DNA of 64,000 nucleotides from an uncultured Desulfovibrionaceae bacterium (GCA_949741925.1 CATJOY010000039.1:1-64000); one strand, 5' to 3'; positions 24,268-33,645 are shown, numbered from the stretch's first letter. Program-made: numbers and translations. The notes: generated from the sequence alone by a model not told the origin.

Positions 24268-25458
24268 ATGGCTCCGAGCGCATCAGAACCAACGCCTTCC
24301 TCACTGCGCAGCGCCCTTCCGGCGGTGCTGTTTGTGGCTGCGGTCTTTTTCATCAACTATACGGATCGGGCCATTCTCGGCCCCCTCCTGGTGCATATGG
24401 AAACGGCTCTCGGGCTGGATCATGTGCAGGCCTCTTCACTTTTGCTCTCTCTTTCCACCGGCATGAGTATTGGGTTGCTGTTTTCCGGAATCGCCGCCTC
24501 GCTCATCCGCCCCCGGCTGCTGATATCCTTCTCTGCCATGGGGTGCGGCATTATGCTGCTGCTCCTGACCCGCGCGGCCTCACTGGCCGAAGCCCGCTTG
24601 CTGATCCTGGGGCTGGGGCTGGCAGCGGGCTTTTATCTCACGGCAGCCATGGCCACGCTGGGAAGCCTGGTCAAAAGCGAAGACTGGAGCCGCACGATTG
24701 CCGTGCATGAGCTTGCTCCCAACATCAGTTTCATCGTCGCGCCCCTGCTTGCGGAATCCGCCGCGGCCCTGTGGGGGTGGCAAAGCGGCTTTTTTATTAT
24801 GGGCTGCCTCTCTCTGGCCGCGGGATTCCTGTTTTTGCTCTTCGGCAAAGGCGGCTTCCGCAAAGCGGATCGACCTTCGGCCTCGGGTCTTCTCCTGGCG
24901 TTAAGGCGTCCGGTCTTCTGGGGCTTTACCTGGCTGTTCGGCCTGTGTGTGGCCGGTGAATTCGCTCCCTTCAGCATCCTGCCCCTCTCCCTCACTGCGG
25001 AGCAGCACCTCAGCAGCGAAACCGCCTCCCGCCTCCTTGCCTTCTCCCGCCTGGCTTCCCCTTTCGTTGTCGTTGCCGGAGGCTGGGCCACTGCGCGCCT
25101 CGGCGCGACCACCTGCCTGATGCTTTTTTTACTCGTCCACGGTCTGGCCCTGTGCGCTCTGGCCCTGCCCGCCCCTATGGTCGGCCTTCCCGGCCTTTTC
25201 GCAGCCATGCTCGGCCAGGCCATGGCTACGGCCTTTGTCTTCCCACCGCTTTTTACCCTTCTGGCTCAGTCCTTTCCCCTTGGTCAACAGCCTCTTTTAC
25301 TCTCCATCGCCGTGCCCCTCGGCACCTGTTTCGGCACCGGCTTTATCCCCTTGCTCCTGGGGGCCAGCGGCCAGTACGCCAGTTTCTCCCTTGGCTACCT
25401 CGTCTTTGGTCTGGTCTGTCTCGCTACGCTCCCTTTTCTACGGGCAATTTCTCGGTAA
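24268..25458 (+). CDS. major facilitator superfamily transporter
   Basis: A 396-residue membrane protein with about twelve hydrophobic segments. TM1 contains VLFVAAVFFINYTDRAILG, with an Asp-Arg pair typical of MFS proteins; a central basic loop near residues 190-210 (FGKGGFRKADRPSA) divides the two six-helix halves. No strong Shine-Dalgarno sequence precedes the ATG at 24268; an in-frame ATG at 24199 would add an unlikely Arg/Gly-rich leader. Symporter or exporter activity for an organic anion or drug is possible; the substrate cannot be read. It stands alone on its transcript as far as can be seen. Confidence 0.85.
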   Translation: MAPSASEPTPSSLRSALPAVLFVAAVFFINYTDRAILGPLLVHMETALGLDHVQASSLLLSLSTGMSIGLLFSGIAASLIRPRLLISFSAMGCGIMLLLLTRAASLAEARLLILGLGLAAGFYLTAAMATLGSLVKSEDWSRTIAVHELAPNISFIVAPLLAESAAALWGWQSGFFIMGCLSLAAGFLFLLFGKGGFRKADRPSASGLLLALRRPVFWGFTWLFGLCVAGEFAPFSILPLSLTAEQHLSSETASRLLAFSRLASPFVVVAGGWATARLGATTCLMLFLLVHGLALCALALPAPMVGLPGLFAAMLGQAMATAFVFPPLFTLLAQSFPLGQQPLLLSIAVPLGTCFGTGFIPLLLGASGQYASFSLGYLVFGLVCLATLPFLRAISR

Positions 25459-25611
25459 CTTTCCTTTACGAAAGGCTGCATTTTCCCCTGATCCGAGAAA
25501 TTGAAAAAGGTACGACGGCCCGAGGCAACCATGTCCCTTTCCGTGTCGAAGGCGTCTTGCTTTGAACCGCGGGCTGTTCTATATAGGGCGGATAACGGAG
25601 AGGTGGACGAT

Positions 25612-26124
25612 ATGGAGTGCCAAGCGCCGGAGAACACACGAACGGTAACCATCACCCGCAAGGAGATGGTGCGGGTCTCTTTGGCCGTTTCCAGAAAATC
25701 CCTTATCGCCGTCCCCGTGATCATGGTCGCCCTTTTTTTCGGCATACAGCTTCTTTATGGCGGCCCTGACCTGCTGGCCAGCCCTGAATATTGGCTTCCC
25801 TATCTGCCGCTCATTATGCTTCTCGTGCTCCTCTTCCTGCTTGCCGCCTATCGCGCTATTCTCAAACGGGCGAAGCAATGCAAAGCCCTGGACAGCACCT
25901 TCCGCATCGGGTTTGACGACACTGTTTTTTTTGAAGAATGCGCTTATTTCACCTCGATCCTCCGCTGGGAATATCTGCAGGGCTGGCAGGAGCTTTCCGA
26001 GCACATCCTCCTCTATGACGGCAGCCATGAATATCTCGTGCCCAAAGCGCCTTGGAGCGAGGCGGAATGTGAAGCCATGCGCGCTTGCCTGCGCGCCAAA
26101 GCCACCCCGGAGAAGACGCTGTGA
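25612..26124 (+). CDS. YcxB-like membrane protein
   Basis: A 170-residue protein beginning MECQAPENTRT. Two closely spaced membrane segments are visible (SLIAVPVIMVALFFGIQLLY, ~29-48, and YLPLIMLLVLLFLLAAY, ~62-78). The C-terminal cytoplasmic domain has the YcxB-type pattern: FRIGFDDTVFFEE, then a Trp-containing helix and a strand (HILLYDGSHEYLVPK) ending in a PxxxW/F turn. GGAGAGG lies 8 bases before the ATG at 25612. The next gene starts with GTG overlapping this stop, suggesting one operon with the permease pair. YcxB-domain proteins have no established function. Confidence 0.7.
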   Translation: MECQAPENTRTVTITRKEMVRVSLAVSRKSLIAVPVIMVALFFGIQLLYGGPDLLASPEYWLPYLPLIMLLVLLFLLAAYRAILKRAKQCKALDSTFRIGFDDTVFFEECAYFTSILRWEYLQGWQELSEHILLYDGSHEYLVPKAPWSEAECEAMRACLRAKATPEKTL

Positions 26125-27350
26125 GCGGCGCACCGGGCGGCAAGGCTTGCCGGAGGACCGGCAAACCGGCCATTGCCGATAATTTGACCGCCTCGGGCAA
26201 CCGAGAACCGGCCGTTGTGCCTGATTCTTCCGGGCGTTCCGCACCGTGCGGCCATGCCACCGACAAACCGCTTTATGCCGCGAGATCCGGCGGCAACGCT
26301 GTTCCCGGCCAAGGCAGGCAGGGCAGCCGACAACGAGGCCGCTTCAAGGCTCTCGGGCTCCGTCTGGCGCGGCGTTTCTGTTTGCTGACGGCTGTCTTTT
26401 TCGGCATCACCCTGGTCAGCTTTACCGTTATCCACCTGGCCCCGGGTTCTCCGGTAGATCTGGAAACCAGCCTTAACCCCCTGGTGGATCCTGAAGCCAA
26501 AGAACATTTTGAAAAGCTTTACGGATTGGATAAGCCCCTGTACGAACGGTACATACTGTGGGTTTCCAAGTTGGTTCGTCTGGATTTCGGCACCTCCTTT
26601 TCCAGCGATCGACGCCCGGTGCTGGAAAAGATCGGCGAACGGCTGCCTTTGACCGTGGGCATGAACGCCATCTCTCTTGTGCTCACTCTGCTCATTGCCA
26701 TTCCCATGGGCTGCATCGCGGCGCGGCGGCGCGGCGGCTGGTTTGACAGATCAACGACCCTGCTGGTCTATATCGGCTTCGCCATGCCCAGCTTTTGGTT
26801 GGCCCTCCTCCTGCTGCTGCATTGCAGCATCGAACTGCGCTGGTTTCCGCTCTCGGGCTTAACCTCGTTGCATTTTGAATCCCTAGACGCCTGGGGCAAA
26901 ATCAAAGATGTAGCCTGGCACCTCGCCCTGCCTATTTTTGTTTACACCTTCGGCGCTCTGGCGGGCATATCCCGCTTTATGCGTTCCTCAATGATCGACG
27001 CGTTACGTCAAGATTACATCGTCACGGCCCGGGCCAAAGGGCTTTCAGACACCGCGATTGTCTTCAAACATGCCTTACGCAACGCGCTTCTTCCGGTTAT
27101 TACGCTGCTGGGCCTCTCCTTGCCCGGGCTTATCGGCGGCAGCGTGATCATTGAATCTATCTTTGGGCTGCCCGGCTTGGGCCAACTTTTCTACACGGCC
27201 GTCATGACCCGGGATTATCCCCTGATTATGGGCAACTTGGTCATCGGAGCCTTCCTGACCCTGGCCGGAACGCTGCTGGCCGATCTCTGCTATGGCCTGG
27301 CCGATCCGCGCATCCGCAGCGGCGGCCCCGACAAAGAGGATGGAGCATGA
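26121..27350 (+). CDS. ABC transporter permease, DppB-type, with long N-terminal tail
   Basis: The GTG at 26121 overlaps the preceding TGA (GTGA) and has GGAG about 9 bases upstream; from there the product is 409 residues. The first ~80 residues are a polar Gly/Arg/Ser-rich tail not found in standard DppB (about 310-340 residues). The body is a typical peptide/nickel permease: RRFCLLTAVFFGITLVSF, the HLAPGSPVD motif, the ARAKGLSDTAIVFKHALRNALLP coupling loop in two parts, and a GLPGLGQLF signature near the end. It forms a heterodimer with the next product. No ATPase or binding protein gene lies beside it, so partners must come from elsewhere. Confidence 0.88.
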   Translation: MSGAPGGKACRRTGKPAIADNLTASGNREPAVVPDSSGRSAPCGHATDKPLYAARSGGNAVPGQGRQGSRQRGRFKALGLRLARRFCLLTAVFFGITLVSFTVIHLAPGSPVDLETSLNPLVDPEAKEHFEKLYGLDKPLYERYILWVSKLVRLDFGTSFSSDRRPVLEKIGERLPLTVGMNAISLVLTLLIAIPMGCIAARRRGGWFDRSTTLLVYIGFAMPSFWLALLLLLHCSIELRWFPLSGLTSLHFESLDAWGKIKDVAWHLALPIFVYTFGALAGISRFMRSSMIDALRQDYIVTARAKGLSDTAIVFKHALRNALLPVITLLGLSLPGLIGGSVIIESIFGLPGLGQLFYTAVMTRDYPLIMGNLVIGAFLTLAGTLLADLCYGLADPRIRSGGPDKEDGA

Positions 27351-28336
27351 ACCCCGTTGCCACGCGCCAGACTCACGATGCCCCCCGCAACGCCGGGGAA
27401 GGCGAAGCTCCCCTCCCTTCGCAGCCTAACGACGGCAAGGCCTGCCGCCCGCGCCGCCGGGGCAATCCGGCTGTAAGAAAAAACGTATCGCCGGCGGTGC
27501 GCGCTTCCGCGCGCTTGCTCCGCAAATACTGGATGCTCTGGTTGGGGCTCTCCCTGGTGGGCTTGGCCTTTCTGGCTGCTCTGCTGGCCCCGGTTATCGC
27601 GCCCTTTGACCCTAATCAACAAAAACTGGCCACCGATCTTTCAACTATCTTCCAGCCGCCTTCGCTGCTGCATCCCATGGGCACCGATTCCCTCGGGCGG
27701 GATGTTTTCTCCCGCCTGCTCTACGGGGCTCGGGTTTCGCTTTGGGTAGGTCTGGTTTCCGTGGGCATTGCCACACTGATTGGGGTCACCCTGGGCCTGG
27801 TGGCAGGCTACTTCGGCGGCCTGGTGGATGAAGCCATTATGCGGGCTGTAGATGTTATGCTCTGTTTTCCCGCCTTTTTCCTGATCTTAGCAGTTATCGC
27901 CTTTCTGGAGCCCAATCTTTTCAACATCATGATCATCATCGGCCTGACATCCTGGATGCGGGTAACCCGCCTGGTGCGGGCCGAAACCCTAAGCGTACGC
28001 CGCCGCGAATACGTGGCCGCTGCCCGTTTGGCAGGAGCCGGAACCGGCCGCATCCTCATCCGGCACATCCTGCCCAACGTTATCGCCCCGGTGCTGGTTT
28101 CCGCCACCTTGGGCATCGCCGGGGCCATTCTCACGGAATCTTCCCTCTCTTTCCTAGGGCTGGGCATCCAGCCTCCGCTATCCAGTTGGGGCAACATGCT
28201 CCTGGAGGGCAAACAATCCTTGGAAATCGCCTGGTGGCTGTCTGTTTTTCCGGGCATGGCCATCCTGTTAACCGTGTTGGGTTATAACCTGCTCGGCGAA
28301 AGTCTGCGCGATTTGTTGGACCCCCGTTCCCGATGA
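27347..28336 (+). CDS. ABC transporter permease, DppC-type
   Basis: A 329-residue inner-membrane protein overlapping the DppB-type gene by 4 bases (ATGA). The first ~60 residues are a polar, Arg/Pro-rich cytoplasmic tail. TM1 is MLWLGLSLVGLAFLAALL; then come the HPMGTDSLGRDVFSRLLYG motif of the family in two parts, and the coupling loop AARLAGAGTGRILIRHILPNV in shortened form. The C-terminal SFLGLGIQPPLSSWG segment is also diagnostic. It is the second half of a dipeptide/oligopeptide/nickel-type permease whose ATPases and binding protein are absent from this window. Confidence 0.9.
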   Translation: MNPVATRQTHDAPRNAGEGEAPLPSQPNDGKACRPRRRGNPAVRKNVSPAVRASARLLRKYWMLWLGLSLVGLAFLAALLAPVIAPFDPNQQKLATDLSTIFQPPSLLHPMGTDSLGRDVFSRLLYGARVSLWVGLVSVGIATLIGVTLGLVAGYFGGLVDEAIMRAVDVMLCFPAFFLILAVIAFLEPNLFNIMIIIGLTSWMRVTRLVRAETLSVRRREYVAAARLAGAGTGRILIRHILPNVIAPVLVSATLGIAGAILTESSLSFLGLGIQPPLSSWGNMLLEGKQSLEIAWWLSVFPGMAILLTVLGYNLLGESLRDLLDPRSR

Positions 28337-28465
28337 ACCCCGGCCGTCACCCGCTCCGTTGCCCCGCCCCTTCTCAAGGGGAGAGGTCAAAGCCATGCGC
28401 ATGCTTGCCGCCTCGTCTTCCCATGCGTATATTGAACCTGAACTTGTGATAGGGATGTAAGGCAC

Positions 28466-30094
28466 ATGCTCGAGTTTCTGCGGATTCAGAACCTGGCGCT
28501 CATTGAGGATATGGAGCTGGAATTTTCCCCGGGCCTTAACGTGTTGACCGGTGAAACCGGCGCCGGGAAAAGCTTTATCCTCAAGGCGCTGACCTTTCTT
28601 GCCGGCGAACGTCTGGGGGCTGATCTGGTGCGGCCGGGCGCGGAAAAAGCTCAGGCCGAGGGCCTTTTCATCATGCCAGATGGAACCGAACATATCCTCC
28701 GCCGAGAACTGACCGCCGAAAGCGGCCGGAGCCGAATTTTTCTCAATGATGCCCTTGTCTCCCAAGAAAAAATCCGGGAACTGCGGCCTTCTCTGTTGCT
28801 GCACAGCAGCCAGCACGGGCAACAGCAGCTTCTTTCGCCGGTCTTCCAGGCGGGCATCCTGGATGCCTTCATGGCCCAACCGGGAGTAATCGAGAAAAAA
28901 GACCGCCTGATCCGAGAACTTAAGGCCATTGCCGCCCGGCGCAGGGAACTTGAGGAACGCGCCGCCCAACTGGCCCAACAGCGGGAAATTCTTGAATTCC
29001 AGCAACAGGAGATCGACAAGGTCAATCCCCTGCCCGGCGAAGAGGAGGAACTGGAAAGCCTGCGCCAAGAACTGCGCCGTGTGGAAGCCCAAAGCAAAAC
29101 CGTGGAAGAAGCCCTGGAAACCCTGCATGGCCGAACCGGCGGCTTTGATGACCCTACAAGCCTGGTCCGCGGCTTGGAAAAAATGGAGCGGTTGTTACAC
29201 GCCCTGGCCGAGGATGATGAATCCTTCCAGCCGGATTACGAGGCTCTAACAGAACTGGCCGCCGGATTGCGCGATCTGGATGGTCGGCTACGCCGCTTGG
29301 CTGCCGCCTCCCCCGAAAAGGAACAGGAACGCATCGAAGCCCGACTGTACACCCTGGCCCAGCTTAAGCGCAAACTCCACCGCCCCATGGAGCACATCTT
29401 GGCCTTGCGCGAGGAAATCGCTGAAAATCTATCTTTTTTGGATTCCTGCGCTCTGGATGCCAAGCAACTGGCCCGGGAAGAAGAAGCCGCCTGCGCCCGC
29501 CTGGCCGCCCACCTGGCCCGGCTCAATCCGGCCCGGCGCGAGGCCGCGGCCCGCCTTGGCCGCGCCTTGGAGGAAGAGCTGCGCGGCCTGGGCTTTTCCG
29601 AGCATGTGGCTGTTGGTTTTGCGTTCAGCCCGCATATCCTGCACCCCGGTCATGACGGCTGCGTTGAAGAACGGGCCCGGCTGCTCTGGCGGCCCAACCC
29701 CGGCCAGCCCGAACAACCCCTGGATAAAATAGCCTCCGGCGGCGAACTCTCCCGCTTCCTCCTGGCCTTGGTCTCGCTTTTAAGCCGGAAATCCGGCGAA
29801 GAAGCCACCCTGATTTTCGATGAAGTGGATGCCGGGGTTGGGGGGCTCACCCTGAACCGCGTCGCGGAAAAATTGGGCCAGCTTGCCGCCGATCGCCAGC
29901 TTTTAGTGATCACCCACTGGCCCCAGCTTGCGGCCCGCTCCTCCCGGCATTTTCGCGTGCGCAAGGAAGTGCGCGGCGGCGATACCTTTACCCTCTGCGA
30001 ACGCCTCAGCCCTGACGAACAGCGCAAAGAACTTGCCCGTATGGCCGGCGGCGGTCCCATGGGCGAAGCCCTGGCCCGCGAGCTGGTCCGATAG
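28466..30094 (+). CDS. recN: DNA repair protein RecN
   Basis: A 542-residue SMC-like ATPase for double-strand-break repair, close to the usual ~550 residues. It starts MLEFLRIQNLALIEDMELEF, the hallmark RecN N-terminus. Walker A is TGETGAGKSFI at about 27-37. The ABC signature region KIASGGELSRFLLAL lies near 420, Walker B is LIFDEVDAGVGG near 450, and the late VITHWPQLA loop carries the switch His. Between them (residues ~150-370) is a shortish coiled-coil arm. GTAAGG lies 3 bases before the ATG. It forms its own transcription unit after the permease pair. Confidence 0.95.
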   Translation: MLEFLRIQNLALIEDMELEFSPGLNVLTGETGAGKSFILKALTFLAGERLGADLVRPGAEKAQAEGLFIMPDGTEHILRRELTAESGRSRIFLNDALVSQEKIRELRPSLLLHSSQHGQQQLLSPVFQAGILDAFMAQPGVIEKKDRLIRELKAIAARRRELEERAAQLAQQREILEFQQQEIDKVNPLPGEEEELESLRQELRRVEAQSKTVEEALETLHGRTGGFDDPTSLVRGLEKMERLLHALAEDDESFQPDYEALTELAAGLRDLDGRLRRLAAASPEKEQERIEARLYTLAQLKRKLHRPMEHILALREEIAENLSFLDSCALDAKQLAREEEAACARLAAHLARLNPARREAAARLGRALEEELRGLGFSEHVAVGFAFSPHILHPGHDGCVEERARLLWRPNPGQPEQPLDKIASGGELSRFLLALVSLLSRKSGEEATLIFDEVDAGVGGLTLNRVAEKLGQLAADRQLLVITHWPQLAARSSRHFRVRKEVRGGDTFTLCERLSPDEQRKELARMAGGGPMGEALARELVR

Positions 30095-30304
30095 TTCGCG
30101 CAACTGCCTGCCCTTTCCGCAAGCCTCGGGCCGTGAACATCTTCCGCCCCATGCCTTCGGCGGCCGGAGCGTTGCCCTTTCCTCTCCCCCCGGGTATACT
30201 CGGCGCATATGGTCTCGGCGTTCCGCATCTTCTTGCGGCCTCTCCTGCCGCGAAGCGGACGCGCCGCCCTCTGTTTCCACCCCAACCCAGCCCAAGGAGG
30301 CAGC

Positions 30305-31714
30305 ATGCGTTACGATCTCCTCATTCGCGGCGGCCGCGTCGTTGATCCCCTCAATACTATTGACACCATCGCGGACCTCGGCGTTGTTGATGGAAAAATC
30401 AGCACTCTGGAAAACGGCATCGACCCGATACACGCTGCCGAAGTCATCGACGCCGCGGGCCTTCTGGTCATGCCCGGCATTGTAGACGCCCACGTTCACG
30501 TTGTGCGGGAAGATGTCAAGGGCGTTGGTTACACGATGCTTCTGCGCAAGGGCGTGACGACCGCCCTGGATATGAGCGGCCCCATTGACGCTGTTATGGA
30601 GGAAACCCTGGCCTACGGCCAGGGCCTGACCGTGCTCTCGCTGCATGCCCTGGGCATTGGCAAGGATATCAAAACCAACGACCCCGGCCGGGAGGAAATT
30701 GCCGCCGCCATCGACGCCGTGTTGGAAAAAGGGGCCTTCGGCATCAAAATCCTGGGCGGGCACTATCCGCTTACCCCCGAAGCCACAGCGTTGATCATTG
30801 AAGAATGCGCCAAGCGGGGCGTCTACATTGCTACCCACGCGGGCACAACCAAAACCGGAAGCAACATCTTGGGGCTGGAAGAAGCCGTGGATCTCTCCCA
30901 GGGCCACCCCTTGCATGTAGCCCACGTGAACGCCTACTGCCGGGGCCAGATCGAGGATCCCATCAGTGAAGCCCGCCGGATGCTCGACAAACTCCGTAAA
31001 AACCCGCACATTGTCTCCGAGGGCTACCTTTCGGTCATGAACGGCACCACCGCCGCCTTTACCGAAAATGATACCCCCAAAAGCAACGTCACCCGAACCT
31101 GGCTTGAGAAAAAAGGCTACACCGCGAATAGGGCGGGCATGGCCAAGGCCATCGAAGAGGGCTGGGCCCTGATCTACGCCAATGGAGGCGGGGAAATGAC
31201 CTACCTCAGTCCGGAACAGGGTATGGCCTACTGGAAAAAGAGCGGCTATACCGCCAACTGCTCCTTCCCCGTCAACAACCCCGTGGCCATGCTGGCTGCC
31301 GCCACCGGCCGCCGCGAAGACGGCTCTTTTGTTGTGAACGCCATCAGCACCGATGGCGGCGGCATCCCCCGCAACGTCATCTTTGAAAACGGCATCCGCC
31401 TGGTGGGGATGCGCTATATGGAACTACGCGACTTCGTCGCCAAAAGCACCCTCTACCCGGCCCGCATGCTCGGCCTGACCAACAAAGGACATTTCAGCCC
31501 GGGCGCTGACGCGGATATCGCCGTCTTCGATATGGCTACGGCGGCGGCCCGCTACACCATCACCGGCGGCAAAATCCGCATGGCGGGCGGCATCTGCAGC
31601 GGCGGCCCCGGAACTCTGGTCACCACGGAACAAGGGCTCCGGGCGGCCAAGGGCATCGGCCTGCCCTGCATCCTTGCGGATATGCACAACAGTACCTTTA
31701 GAAACGGCAACTAG
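30305..31714 (+). CDS. amidohydrolase superfamily enzyme (dihydroorotase/hydantoinase-like)
   Basis: A 469-residue TIM-barrel metallohydrolase with the binuclear site pattern: HVHV in PGIVDAHVHV (~56-65), the probable carboxylated Lys in FGIKILGGH (~150), single His in ATHAG (~177) and HVAHVNAY (~205), and Asp in AISTDGGG (~345). The urease-alpha-like beta-sandwich is built from the N-terminal LLIRGGRVVDPL and C-terminal ADADIAVFD segments. AAGGAGG lies 4 bases before the ATG at 30305. It resembles hydantoinase/dihydroorotase/D-aminoacylase relatives rather than any one named enzyme, so it probably hydrolyses a cyclic amide or N-acyl amino acid. A perfect GC-rich hairpin follows. Confidence 0.8.
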   Translation: MRYDLLIRGGRVVDPLNTIDTIADLGVVDGKISTLENGIDPIHAAEVIDAAGLLVMPGIVDAHVHVVREDVKGVGYTMLLRKGVTTALDMSGPIDAVMEETLAYGQGLTVLSLHALGIGKDIKTNDPGREEIAAAIDAVLEKGAFGIKILGGHYPLTPEATALIIEECAKRGVYIATHAGTTKTGSNILGLEEAVDLSQGHPLHVAHVNAYCRGQIEDPISEARRMLDKLRKNPHIVSEGYLSVMNGTTAAFTENDTPKSNVTRTWLEKKGYTANRAGMAKAIEEGWALIYANGGGEMTYLSPEQGMAYWKKSGYTANCSFPVNNPVAMLAAATGRREDGSFVVNAISTDGGGIPRNVIFENGIRLVGMRYMELRDFVAKSTLYPARMLGLTNKGHFSPGADADIAVFDMATAAARYTITGGKIRMAGGICSGGPGTLVTTEQGLRAAKGIGLPCILADMHNSTFRNGN

Positions 31715-31745
31715 CGTCGTGGAGCATCGTACTCCCTCTTCTTCC

Positions 31746-31772
31746 GAAGGCCGGGGCCTTGCCCCGGCCTTC
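31746..31772. terminator. terminator-like hairpin between convergent genes
   Basis: GAAGGCCGGGGC (31746-31757) and its perfect reverse complement (31761-31772) enclose a 3-base loop, 32 bases after the amidohydrolase stop. No T-run follows, so termination may be partial or factor-dependent. Confidence 0.65.
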
Positions 31773-31923
31773 CCCTAAGGGGCACAGCAGTCTCAAAGGA
31801 ACCGAAAGGCCGTTCCCCTGCCCTGGAAAACCACGAGCGGAGGCGACCGAATCAGCCATATTCCCGCCCCGGGCGGAGGACGTTTTCACGGGGCACAGCC
31901 GGCTCTCGGGCCGCCGGATCGTT

Positions 31924-32382
31924 TCACGCGCTCTCCGGATCGTGGTCTGAGCCTGCCGTGTGAAAACGCAAGGCGGGCACGCCCACGCCCGCGGCTTCGG
32001 CCTCACGGGCCAGTTCGTCGTGCTCGGGACGAACGTAGCCTTGGCCCTCGAGTTCGTAGCGCTTGGCCCGAAGGGGTTTGCCGTTCAGGCGGGTTGTGGT
32101 CGCTTCCCGAGGCAAAACCAGGCGCTCCATGACCTGACGGCGAATGCCCAGGGTGTGGGTGTGGCGAAAAAAGGCGGCCATAACCTCTTCTTCCTTCTCC
32201 GGTCGGCAGATAACTCGAAACGCGCCGCCGGGACGGTTTTTCTTCATAATACCGGGAATCCATAAGGCATCCGCCGCCCCGGCTTCGAGCAGACGGTCAA
32301 AGGCCTGACCGAGTTCCTCGCCGGTGAGGTGGTCGATGTGGGTTTCCAAAACGATGATCTCTTCCCTGATCAATCCGCGCAT
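31924..32382 (-). CDS. stand-alone LarC C-terminal domain (nickel-pincer cofactor chelatase type)
   Basis: A 152-residue protein matching only the C-terminal part (LarC2) of the nickel-insertion protein LarC. Diagnostic stretches are VLETHIDHLTGEELG near residue 10, RLLEAGAADALWIPGIMKKNRPG near 30-52 (written here as overlapping parts), a CRPE turn, and LGIRRQVMERLVLPRE near 90. LarC normally has about 400 residues and uses CTP to load Ni into the lactate-racemase cofactor. GGAGAT lies 3 bases before the ATG at 32382. No LarC N-terminal sequence is visible in any frame in the 400 bases upstream, so this is not a simple frameshift split. It may work with a separate LarC1 elsewhere or have another role. 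Confidence 0.78.
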   Translation of the reverse strand: MRGLIREEIIVLETHIDHLTGEELGQAFDRLLEAGAADALWIPGIMKKNRPGGAFRVICRPEKEEEVMAAFFRHTHTLGIRRQVMERLVLPREATTTRLNGKPLRAKRYELEGQGYVRPEHDELAREAEAAGVGVPALRFHTAGSDHDPESA

Positions 32383-32778
32383 GGGATCTCCTTGCTGCCT
32401 TGTTGCCCGGCCTCGGGGTGTTTTCCCCTTCATTGCCGCCGCTGTGCCTTTTGCGGACCTGCAACGTCAGGCGGAAACAACGAGCGGCGTAGCTCCTTAT
32501 GACGCCGTTGCCGCTTTTTTCCCTCTTTCCTGCCGCAGGAACCAGGGAGCGTTGCGCGGACGCAAGGCAGGCAGCAACAGCCCCTGGAGCCTTGCCGTGA
32601 AAAAAGGGCATCCTCCGGAGACAAAACGCCGTTTCGCCGTAAGGACCGGAAAAGGAACATCAGGCGGGCTGCCTGCTCTCATGCGCTCCCGCTTGCCAAG
32701 CCCCGCAAATGCCCCGGGCGGGAACAGCCTTGCGGGATCACCACAGGCCCGCTCTTAGGGCCACGGCGCGGCAAGGGA
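32383..32778. other. intergenic region, no gene seen
   Basis: Nothing resembling the missing LarC N-terminal domain or another gene is visible. A small hairpin GGCCC-N7-GGGCC at 32746-32762 lies 17 bases beyond the YitT-type stop and could be its weak terminator. Confidence 0.4.
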
Positions 32779-33645
32779 TCAATAGCGTTTGCGTTCGGCA
32801 AACCCCCGCCCAATGACGTTATAGGTATTTTCGATGATCAAAAAAGCTTTGGGGTCGATGCTGTAAACAATCTCTTCAAGGCGTTTGAGCTGGTAGTTCT
32901 GCACAATGGTCATAATGACGTAGCGTTCTTGGTTGGTATAGGCGCCCTTGGCGTAAAGGTAGGTTACCCCCCGGTGCAGGCGTTCTAAAATGGCTTCCGC
33001 GATCTGCTCGGAAATATCCGAGATGATGATAGCCATCTTGCGTTGGTTGACGATATTCATGGAGTAATCCAAAATGCCGCTGTAAATGTAGACGACAACA
33101 ATGGAATACAGGACCTTATCCAGGGGCATAGAGGTCAGCGCAACCAGGAAGAGGACCAGGTTAAAGGCAAAACTGAACCCGCCTACCTTGAGATTGTATT
33201 TCTGGTGCAAAACGATGGAAACGATGGTCAGGCCGCCGTCACTGCCGAGAGAACGAAGCATGATGGCCAGCCCCACGCCGCATATGCTCCCGGCAGCCAC
33301 GGCCGCAAGCAGAGAATCTTCCAACGGGGCGTGGTAGGTGATGAGCTGGGCCGCCAGAGAGGTGACCAACATGCCGTACAGGCTGTAGAAAAAAAACCGT
33401 TTGCTCAGAAAATGCCAGCCGAGCAGCAGCACGGGTATATTGAAAAGCACGTACCAGATGGCCAAAGACAGCAGATTTGTTTCATAGTAAAGCAGCATGG
33501 CCGCGCCGAACAGGCCCCCGGAAATGAATTCGTGGGGTACGGCAAAGGCTTTAAGACCAAAGGAGAAGCAAATGCCTCCAACGGTCAGTAAAAAAATGTT
33601 CCAAGGAATCGACATGGTTATACGGCGGATATCAAAATGAGGCAT
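32779..33645 (-). CDS. YitT family membrane protein
   Basis: A 288-residue protein. Five or six hydrophobic segments occupy residues ~10-195, including the family's FSFGLKAFAVPHEFISGG motif (~26-43) and a SLGSDGGLTIVS segment (~132-143). The soluble C-terminal DUF2179 domain (~200-288) starts KMAIIISDISEQIAEAIL, continues with RGVTYLYAKGAYT and ends with YSIDPKAFLIIENTYNVIG. GGAGGAG lies 7-8 bases before the ATG at 33645, which decides the start over an in-frame ATG 33 bases later. The DUF2179 domain suggests small-ligand control of a transporter. The substrate is not established. It is divergent from dsrC. Confidence 0.88.
   Translation of the reverse strand: MPHFDIRRITMSIPWNIFLLTVGGICFSFGLKAFAVPHEFISGGLFGAAMLLYYETNLLSLAIWYVLFNIPVLLLGWHFLSKRFFFYSLYGMLVTSLAAQLITYHAPLEDSLLAAVAAGSICGVGLAIMLRSLGSDGGLTIVSIVLHQKYNLKVGGFSFAFNLVLFLVALTSMPLDKVLYSIVVVYIYSGILDYSMNIVNQRKMAIIISDISEQIAEAILERLHRGVTYLYAKGAYTNQERYVIMTIVQNYQLKRLEEIVYSIDPKAFLIIENTYNVIGRGFAERKRY

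Noticed and set aside
32383-32778. Frameshifted LarC N-terminal domain upstream of the LarC2 gene
   Set aside because: No LarC1-like sequence is visible in any frame; the region has stops and no similarity to the expected N-terminal motifs.
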